64,000 nt of DNA from NCBI GenBank assembly GCA_035943935.1, contig DASZBR010000005.1, positions 62,001 to 126,000 on the forward strand. Direction: 5' to 3'. Within the stretch, counting starts at the first letter, position 1. Every line of letters starts with the position of its first letter. A program made the translations under genes and the position numbers. Source of the DNA: DASZBR01 sp035943935 (GTDB taxonomy: Bacteria; Pseudomonadota; Gammaproteobacteria; DASZBR01). The notes under the pieces are model-generated. The model was given only the letters and a program-made list of their open reading frames with translations, made no database searches and had not been told where the DNA came from. Positions 58,374-64,000 of the stretch are shown here, in pieces.

Positions 58374-58403
58374 GATTGTTTCCTCCTCAACGTTGTATTT
58401 ATA

Positions 58404-58811
58404 TCACAATATTTCTTTTACCGCATCTACGATAGCCTTGTTTCCTTCCGGAAATACGAGCTGGCTAAGCTCAGTATGATTTACCCAGCGAATCGTTTGA
58501 CCTTCACGACCGTAGGGGGTGCCATCATAATCTTCTATGTGCCAAGTATCCAGTGCAACACGAACTTTTCCATAATCATGTTCAACACACATCATTGGCG
58601 TAGCTTTATTCAGTGTAATACCAATTTCTTCGTGTAATTCACGCTTTAATGCATCAAAGGGACTTTCATTGAGTTCAAATTTTCCGCCCGGAAATTCCCA
58701 TAATCCACCGTGCGGATTGTGAGAAGGACGCAGCGCAACTAATACCTGATGTTGGTCATTAATAATAATTCCAACCGCGACTTTTAAGAGACTGTGATTT
58801 GGCCGTGACAT
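58404..58811 (-). CDS. mutT: 8-oxo-dGTP diphosphatase, Nudix family
   Basis: A 135-residue Nudix hydrolase that cleans 8-oxo-dGTP from the nucleotide pool. The Nudix box GGKFELNESPFDALKREL, then HEEIGI, matches GX5EX7REUXEEXGU exactly. VAVGIIINDQHQVLVALRPS and LWEFPGGK are typical of MutT. ATG 58811 overlaps the end of secA by 28 bases, so it is coupled to secA as in the E. coli secA-mutT order. With mutY at the window start, both GO-system genes are present here. Confidence 0.92.
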   Translation of the reverse strand: MSRPNHSLLKVAVGIIINDQHQVLVALRPSHNPHGGLWEFPGGKFELNESPFDALKRELHEEIGITLNKATPMMCVEHDYGKVRVALDTWHIEDYDGTPYGREGQTIRWVNHTELSQLVFPEGNKAIVDAVKEIL

Positions 58812-61363
58812 TGCTTGTATTTTTTTCCAGAACCGCAAGGACAAAGATCATTTCGGCCAATGACTAAAGGAACAACAGGCGCTTCAGTTTCTTGGGGACG
58901 AACTTGAATGGTGCTCAGTATGCTAATCACTTGGTATTTTAAATTTCCTAACATACGGGTGAATAATTCAAATGCTTCGCGTTTGTATTCTTGTTTAGGA
59001 TTTTTCTGCGCATAACCTCTTAAGTGAATACCCTGACGCAAATAATCCATGTGGGCTAAATGTTCTTTCCAGAGAATATCTAATTGTTGCAGCATGACTG
59101 ATTTTTCGATTTGGCGAAGTGATTCTGATGTGATTTCCATTTCTTTTTGTGAATACGCTTTTTCGATTTCATCCAATATTTTATGTCGAAGTGGTTCTTC
59201 ATGAAGGGCTTCATCTTTGTCTAACCATTCTTGGATAGGTAAAGACAAACCAAAATCTTGGGCGATTTGTTTTTCCAATTCAGGAATATTCCATTGTTCT
59301 TCTAGACTTTCGGGGGAAATATACAAATCGATAGTGTTATGCACGACATCTTCACGAATATTCTTAAGGGCTTCTGAGATATCGTTTGATGCCATTAATT
59401 CAGTGCGTTGTTCGTAAATCACTTTGCGCTGTTCGTTTGCAACATCGTCATACTCTAATAATTGTTTTCGAATATCAAAATTTCGGCTCTCTACTTTACG
59501 CTGAGCATTTTCAATTGCACGAGAAACTAAGGGAGAAACAATAGCCTCTTCTTCTTTCATGCCTAATTTTTGCATAAAGCCAGATAATCTATCAGCAGCA
59601 AAAATACGCATTAAATTATCTTCGAGCGATAAATAAAAGCGTGTACTGCCCGGATCACCTTGTCGCCCTGAGCGACCGCGCAATTGATTATCGATACGAC
59701 GAGATTCGTGTCGTTCTGAACCAATAATATGTAATCCACCCGCGTTAATAACTTCTTTATGACGTTGCTGCCACATTTCTTTGCTTTCGGCGTGATCTTC
59801 TTTGCCACCCAAAACAATATCGGTTCCACGACCGGCCATGTTGGTTGCAATCGTGACTGCTCCCGGACGCCCCGCTTCAGCAACGATTTGTGCTTCTTTT
59901 TCATGGAATTTTGCATTTAAGACTTGGTGCGGAATTTTTTCTTTATTTAATAAATCAGATAAATATTCTGAGGTTTCGATGGACGCGGTACCCACAAGTA
60001 CAGGCTGATTTCTAGACTGACAGTCTTTAATATCGCTTATTATCGCTTGGAATTTATGCGGCATTTTTAAAAATATTTGGTCTGAATGATCCGCGCGTCT
60101 TAGCGGTTGATTGGTAGGAATAACGACAACTTCTAAGCCATAAATATGTTGGAATTCATACGCTTCTGTATCAGCCGTACCGGTCATGCCGGCAAGCTTG
60201 TCATATAAACGAAAATAATTTTGAAACGTAATAGAGGCGAGCGTTTGATTTTCTTGCTGTATTTTAATATTTTCTTTTGCTTCAACGGCTTGGTGTAAAC
60301 CGTCTGACCAACGACGACCGGGCATGGTTCGACCCGTGTGTTCATCCACAATAACGATTTGATTGTTTTGAACAATATAATCCACGTCGCGTTGAAATAG
60401 ATGATGCGCTTTGAGTGCAGCATTTAAATGATGCATTAACGTAATGTTTTTCGCATCGTATAAACTTTCACCTTCATCAATTAAACCTGCTTGACTCATC
60501 AACTGTTCGACCGTTTGATGTCCGGATTCTGACAACGTGACTTGGCGAGTTTTTTCATCCAGCGAAAAATCGCCTTCACTCTCAGGTTTGAGTTGTTTTT
60601 TAAGAGAGGGAACCAACTGATTAATTTTAATATATAACTCTGAGCTGTCTTCTGCAGCACCAGAGATAATTAATGGCGTACGTGCTTCGTCAATCAAAAT
60701 AGAGTCGACTTCGTCGACAATGGCAAATGCTAATTGACGCTGAACTTTATCTTCAAGCGTAAATGCCATGTTGTCGCGTAAATAATCAAAACCAAATTCG
60801 TTGTTAGTACCGTAGGTGATATCGCAACCATAGGCATCGCGTTTTTCTTGTGCGGTCATATTGGTCAGAATGACGCCAATCGATAATCCTAAATAATTAT
60901 AGATAGGAGCCATCCATTCGGCATCGCGTTTCGCGAGATAATCATTCACGGTAATAATATGAACGCCTTGACCCACTAAGCCATTTAAATACGCGGCCAA
61001 TGTGGCCATTAATGTTTTGCCTTCACCGGTTTTCATTTCAGCAATTTTGCCGTCGTGTAAAACCATCCCACCAATTAATTGCACATCAAAATGGCGTAGA
61101 CCTAATGTTCGACGACTGACTTCTCGAACAACGGCAAACGCTTCGGGAAGAATAGCAGGGAGTCCTGCGCGAATTTCAGTAATGGATTTTTTGCCGACAC
61201 CTAAGCGTTCACGAAATTCTCGCGTTTTGTTTTGAAGCGCTTCATCGGAAAGAGTTTTGAGAGAAGGCTCGATGGCGTTAATTTCAGCCACATGTTTATT
61301 GAGGCGTTTTAATATCCGCTCATTTCGACTACCAAAAAGTTTGCCAAGTAATTTAACGATCAT
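58784..61363 (-). CDS. secA: Preprotein translocase ATPase SecA
   Basis: An 859-residue SecA, the motor that pushes preproteins through SecYEG. Landmarks: MKTGEGKTLMATLAAYLN (Walker A), YGTNNEFGFDYLRDNMAF, IVDEVDSILIDEARTPLIIS (Walker B), TNMAGRGTDIVLGG, and the C-terminal zinc/SecB-binding motif CPCGSGKKYKQCHG. Length is close to the usual 900. A GGAA about 6 bases before the ATG is a weak ribosome site, and a CCGGGCA/TGCCCGG hairpin lies 25-50 bases upstream. mutT follows. Confidence 0.98.
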   Translation of the reverse strand: MIVKLLGKLFGSRNERILKRLNKHVAEINAIEPSLKTLSDEALQNKTREFRERLGVGKKSITEIRAGLPAILPEAFAVVREVSRRTLGLRHFDVQLIGGMVLHDGKIAEMKTGEGKTLMATLAAYLNGLVGQGVHIITVNDYLAKRDAEWMAPIYNYLGLSIGVILTNMTAQEKRDAYGCDITYGTNNEFGFDYLRDNMAFTLEDKVQRQLAFAIVDEVDSILIDEARTPLIISGAAEDSSELYIKINQLVPSLKKQLKPESEGDFSLDEKTRQVTLSESGHQTVEQLMSQAGLIDEGESLYDAKNITLMHHLNAALKAHHLFQRDVDYIVQNNQIVIVDEHTGRTMPGRRWSDGLHQAVEAKENIKIQQENQTLASITFQNYFRLYDKLAGMTGTADTEAYEFQHIYGLEVVVIPTNQPLRRADHSDQIFLKMPHKFQAIISDIKDCQSRNQPVLVGTASIETSEYLSDLLNKEKIPHQVLNAKFHEKEAQIVAEAGRPGAVTIATNMAGRGTDIVLGGKEDHAESKEMWQQRHKEVINAGGLHIIGSERHESRRIDNQLRGRSGRQGDPGSTRFYLSLEDNLMRIFAADRLSGFMQKLGMKEEEAIVSPLVSRAIENAQRKVESRNFDIRKQLLEYDDVANEQRKVIYEQRTELMASNDISEALKNIREDVVHNTIDLYISPESLEEQWNIPELEKQIAQDFGLSLPIQEWLDKDEALHEEPLRHKILDEIEKAYSQKEMEITSESLRQIEKSVMLQQLDILWKEHLAHMDYLRQGIHLRGYAQKNPKQEYKREAFELFTRMLGNLKYQVISILSTIQVRPQETEAPVVPLVIGRNDLCPCGSGKKYKQCHGQITVS

Positions 61364-61387
61364 AGGTTCCGGGTCACTGGTGCTAAA

Positions 61388-61413
61388 CCGGGCACTTTAC
61401 TAAATATGCCCGG
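61388..61413 (-). promoter_or_regulatory. Hairpin in the secA leader
   Basis: CCGGGCA (61388-61394) pairs with TGCCCGG (61407-61413). On the secA transcript, the later CCCGGAACC overlapping the ribosome site could pair with the same CCGGG, giving an alternative fold that hides it. A CATAAT just upstream (in TGGCATAATCC) could be a -10. No T-tract follows, so it is not a terminator. Confidence 0.4.
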
Positions 61414-61436
61414 ATTATGCCAGCAGGTATTTGGGT

Positions 61437-61913
61437 TTATCCGAAACACGTTAAGCAAAGCGGATCAATAAATACAGAAACGTTGCTGATATGAAGACTG
61501 CTGGGGATTTTATCTTCTGTGCCGGCAAGTGGATGGATAATATAGGTCAGGGTTTTGGTTGCCGCATCGTAAACGGGTTGTGTTAATTCTGCAGGGAAAT
61601 TCACCATTTTTTCATTGATGATGCCTGAGATGCTGGCGTTGGGTGCATCTTTAGCAAAGCCTTTGTTCCATACCGCTAAGAAAGATTCGAGTGTCATCAT
61701 ATTGCTGGTTCGGCTCGGGCGATCCGAAAAATAGGTCGTATAAGCCTGAATATTTTGAAGGCTGAGCTGATACGTGTGGGGCGTATCAAGTTTGGTAATG
61801 GTTGCTTGTGGTGAGGTCTGAACAAAGACGTCACGGGGCTTAGAAACAGCAAACGCGCTGAGGGAAAACAGGCTTAAACATACGAAAGAAAGCGCAAATA
61901 TTAGCTTTTTCAT
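61437..61913 (-). CDS. Secreted protein encoded directly upstream of secA
   Basis: A 158-residue protein with a signal peptide (MKKLIFALSFVCLSLFSLSA, cleavage near AFA-VS). The mature part contains YFSDRPSRTSNMMTLESFLA and VWNKGFAKDAPNASISGII, a pattern I associate with a conserved family of small periplasmic proteins without known function. The end is HISNVSVFIDPLCLTCFG. It occupies the position of secM in E. coli, 73 bases before secA, but the conserved domain argues against a pure arrest peptide. Confidence 0.7.
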   Translation of the reverse strand: MKKLIFALSFVCLSLFSLSAFAVSKPRDVFVQTSPQATITKLDTPHTYQLSLQNIQAYTTYFSDRPSRTSNMMTLESFLAVWNKGFAKDAPNASISGIINEKMVNFPAELTQPVYDAATKTLTYIIHPLAGTEDKIPSSLHISNVSVFIDPLCLTCFG

Positions 61914-62016
61914 GATGGGCTCCTCTGGTTAAAATCCTGGCGATTATACCATGAGTTCTTAATATTTCCTTAAGGTTGGTGTGTCATACTCGAGAAAATT
62001 AATGATAGGGGTGAGT

Positions 62017-63108
62017 ATGCAAGATGTAACAGAACAATCCATTGTCCCTCGAGGTTTGGCTCGCATGTTGCGTATTGTGCGATCGACTGCACCTATGTTG
62101 ATTGGGCTCAGTCTTGTTGCAGCATTTGAAAGCGAATCACTCATACCGCTTACGCTTGTTTTTACACTTGGGTCGCTATACCCGCCGGGTTCTTCAGCAG
62201 TTATTGCCACTGAAACAGATGAAAATAAAACTAATCCTGGCAGAAAAGCTTTACAGGCAGCTGATAATTTCGTGCATGCCAATTGGATGATCTTTCGGTT
62301 GGATTCGGGTCTTACGGTTTTGGGTACTTATATTGTGAGAGGGAAAATCGGCGCTGTCATTTATCCAAGTTGGACTGTTGTACCGTTGCAGGTCCCTGCG
62401 ATATTTCTTGGCGAGGAATATGCCCGTACACGGTACATTGAGAGCAATAGCAAATGGTCGCGGGCTTTAGGTGTAATTTTGTTGTCAGCGCAATTATTTC
62501 GATTTTTGGATGTGTGGCTTGAAGTCGCTGCAACAGCGGGTGTGGTTGTGAGTGATTTGGTTCGTCCGGTGTTTGTTGTTGGGGCTGTGGGGGCTGGGAT
62601 TCCGCTTAAGTTATTAGAGAATCGTTCTTCGAAAATTTATACACTGAATGAAATAATAAAATATGCGAGTTGGTCTACTTATTTTATTTCAGGGGTGTTA
62701 GCAAATCTTAATCTTAAATCCCTAGTATCGCCTATACCGACTTATTTATTTCAAAGTTTAGCGCTTGCTTCTATGGGGTTGGCCTGCGTAAAAATTTCAT
62801 ACGATCAGCGTAATTCCACAAAAGAAGAAAAAATACCTGACGTAGAAGCACAAAAAGAAGAAGCACAAAGCGAAGAATTGTCTGAACCAGAAAAACCAAC
62901 AGCAGAAGAAGAAACAAAATCAGAACCTGTTTTTCCTAAAAAAACCGAAGTGGGTTGTTGGTCACGACTGAGAGAAAAAGTTAGCCGTTTTTGGTCGGCG
63001 CCGTCGGAGAACAATTCGTCGATAACGTCTGAGCAAACGAACTTGTTGGCTGAAACTTATCCGAATTCAAAATCGCCTTCATTAAATTCTTCAACTCTTG
63101 GTCATTAA
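62017..63108 (+). CDS. Multi-pass membrane protein with charged tail, candidate effector
   Basis: A 363-residue protein from ATG 62017 (AGGGGTGAGT precedes it). Residues ~20-265 hold about seven hydrophobic segments (APMLIGLSLVAAF, IGAVIYPSWTVVPLQVPAIF, LVRPVFVVGAVGAGIPL, SLALASMGLACVKI). The last ~100 residues are hydrophilic, Glu/Lys/Pro/Ser-rich (EAQSEELSEPEKPTAEEETK) and include SEQTNLLAE, an acidic dileucine-type motif. I do not recognise the family. Its last 128 bases overlap a convergent secreted-protein gene. Confidence 0.65.
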   Translation: MQDVTEQSIVPRGLARMLRIVRSTAPMLIGLSLVAAFESESLIPLTLVFTLGSLYPPGSSAVIATETDENKTNPGRKALQAADNFVHANWMIFRLDSGLTVLGTYIVRGKIGAVIYPSWTVVPLQVPAIFLGEEYARTRYIESNSKWSRALGVILLSAQLFRFLDVWLEVAATAGVVVSDLVRPVFVVGAVGAGIPLKLLENRSSKIYTLNEIIKYASWSTYFISGVLANLNLKSLVSPIPTYLFQSLALASMGLACVKISYDQRNSTKEEKIPDVEAQKEEAQSEELSEPEKPTAEEETKSEPVFPKKTEVGCWSRLREKVSRFWSAPSENNSSITSEQTNLLAETYPNSKSPSLNSSTLGH

Positions 63109-63472
63109 AATGGCAGTATTGAATTAACGTTGCTTCTGAGAAATTCACTAGACATTGTTTCTTTGTCCAGCCTTGGATCGACATCGTGATATCCACTTGT
63201 GCGTTGTTCTGAAACATATAGCTAAATAAATCTTGTCCACTGGACGGAATAACAGAGTCGCCCTGAATACATTCACGCAGTGGAGAATCATAGACTTCCC
63301 AAGCTTTTTGCGTGCCCGGTGAAACAGGAACAGTGTCTGCTTGTTGCGGTGCAACTTGGATCACAGGGACTGATTTGGAGGGATCCGTTCGAAAAGCAGG
63401 AGGAACAATTGTTTGATCAGCGTAGGCTACCGATATCCCTAAAGATAAACCAATCAATGCGATTACTCTCAT
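62981..63472 (-). CDS. Secreted protein of unknown function
   Basis: A 163-residue protein with signal peptide MRVIALIGLSLGISVAYADQ (cleavage after AYA). The mature part is Pro/Val-rich at first (VPPAFRTDPSKSVPVIQVAP), then has four Cys (LRECIQGDS, KKQCLVNF, QYCHFNDQE, STNCSPTA), probably forming disulfides in the periplasm. AGGAGAATTGGC precedes the ATG. The last 43 codons overlap the tail of the convergent membrane-protein gene. Family not recognised. Confidence 0.7.
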   Translation of the reverse strand: MRVIALIGLSLGISVAYADQTIVPPAFRTDPSKSVPVIQVAPQQADTVPVSPGTQKAWEVYDSPLRECIQGDSVIPSSGQDLFSYMFQNNAQVDITMSIQGWTKKQCLVNFSEATLIQYCHFNDQELKNLMKAILNSDKFQPTSSFAQTLSTNCSPTAPTKNG

Positions 63473-63490
63473 GCCAATTCTCCTGAAATA

Positions 63491-63527
63491 AAAAAAAGCA
63501 GAATGATGATGACACCATTCTGCTTTT
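63491..63527 (-). terminator. Intrinsic terminator of the lipoprotein gene
   Basis: On the minus strand, AAAAGCAGAATG and CATTCTGCTTTT form a perfect 12-bp stem with a 10-base loop, continuing into a run of T. It lies 16 bases after the stop at 63544. Confidence 0.88.
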
Positions 63528-63543
63528 AGAAATACTGTCTCGA

Positions 63544-64000
63544 TTAGGTTGAAGCCATCGGTGCAGTTGTTGGTGCAGCAGGTGTCATGGGTGTTGCTGG
63601 TGTAACAGTTGTGCCAGCTGGACCCGCTGGTTGTGGCGCTGGTGTAATGGGTGCCGCAGGTGTCATCATTGTGTTACCTTGTGCAGTAGTATCAGGCGAG
63701 GCCGGTGTCATGGGTGCCGCTGGTGTCATTGTCATGCTGCTTTGTGTTTGATCAGGATTGCTCATTGTTGGAGCCGTTGTTGCCATTGCAGGTGTTTGAG
63801 CAGCAGCGGATTGATCCGGTGTTGCTGTTGGCGCTGCAGGTTGTGCAGGTGTAGTCGCAACTGAAGATTGATCAGATGTCGTAGAAGAAGAGGTAGTAGT
63901 ACTGGTTGTGGTGGTGCCATTATCAGTAGGAGCAGGAGGTACTGAACTAGATGATTGTCCACCTGAGCAACCTGCTAATGCCATTGCAACAACTGCAACG
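63544..64000 (-). CDS. Pro/Thr/Ala-rich lipoprotein, 5' end outside window
   Basis: The frame is open to the window edge: upstream of the internal ATG 63984 it reads VAVVA, then MALAGCSGGQ. So LAGC is a lipobox and the true start lies beyond base 64000. After the lipid-bearing Cys comes a Ser/Thr-rich stretch and then repeated TPAAPMTPA-type units (PAAPMTPASPD, PAAPITPAPQ, PATPMTPAAP). It is an extended, probably disordered, envelope-anchored spacer. I see no globular domain. Function unknown; a strong terminator follows. Confidence 0.75.
   Translation of the reverse strand, partial: VAVVAMALAGCSGGQSSSSVPPAPTDNGTTTTSTTTSSSTTSDQSSVATTPAQPAAPTATPDQSAAAQTPAMATTAPTMSNPDQTQSSMTMTPAAPMTPASPDTTAQGNTMMTPAAPITPAPQPAGPAGTTVTPATPMTPAAPTTAPMAST

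Noticed and set aside
61437..61913. Direct assignment as secM
   Set aside because: It has no recognisable SecM arrest motif and carries what looks like a conserved periplasmic domain.

Overview
This window looks like chromosome of a moderately AT-rich gammaproteobacterium. The housekeeping markers are mutY, tRNA-Phe, secA-mutT, an hfq-like gene, a DEAD-box helicase and YecM. An F-box-like protein, an ankyrin protein with an N-terminal Cys4 cluster and a multi-spanning membrane protein with an acidic dileucine tail point to a host-associated, Legionellales-like lifestyle. That placement is inference from gene content only.

Layout. 1-2.5 kb: 3' part of mutY, tRNA-Phe, small genes. 2.5-5 kb: an AbiE-type toxin-antitoxin pair behind direct repeats and palindromes, then a chloramphenicol acetyltransferase-like gene. 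5-6.8 kb: an NTF2-like gene, an alpha/beta hydrolase and a decayed copy of the NTF2-like gene. 6.8-11.7 kb (minus): a tightly packed surface-sugar operon (DegT aminotransferase, WbqC, two paralogous GH43/GH130-like propellers, GNAT, methyltransferase). 11.8-18 kb: a gtrAB-like glycan-modification module flanked by two paralogous polytopic GT-C-like proteins, then a GT61 enzyme. 18.1-20.9 kb (minus): regulator, PLP dehydratase, ornithine-cyclodeaminase-like reductase and ABM protein, probably an amino-acid catabolic operon. 21.0-23.1 kb: a three-gene cassette (winged helix, nucleotidyltransferase, metallophosphoesterase) behind a strong palindrome, the best candidate here for an undescribed toxin-antitoxin or defence system.

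23-41 kb is mixed accessory metabolism: cupins, a TPP enzyme, an FAD enzyme, LysR and AraC regulators, GNATs, an MFS pump, a serine hydrolase, a RelBE-like pair, an orphan shortened antitoxin, and a Fic protein with a tandem palindrome array. 41-45 kb holds candidate host-interaction genes: the F-box-like protein, an acyltransferase-3, and a YcaO gene directly upstream of the CCCC-ankyrin gene. 45-50 kb: an ABC-F ATPase, amine oxidase, thioesterase and LysR.

50-54.4 kb is an envelope-directed run: two secreted proteins, a bufferin-type metallophore precursor (DUF2282), a DUF2063 partner without the expected DUF692 maturase, and YceI/cytochrome b561/YceI. 54.4-64 kb: an orphan gene, a GHKL-ATPase plus STAS-like pair, a DEAD-box helicase with a long charged repeat tail, hfq-like, mutT, secA, then secreted and membrane proteins and a Pro/Thr/Ala-rich lipoprotein cut by the window end.

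The only gene-free stretch over 300 bases is 2507-2843. It holds a dispersed repeat, a 20-bp-stem hairpin, a GTTCGC palindrome and the AbiE promoter with its direct repeats. All family calls come from reading translations by eye; no database search was possible.
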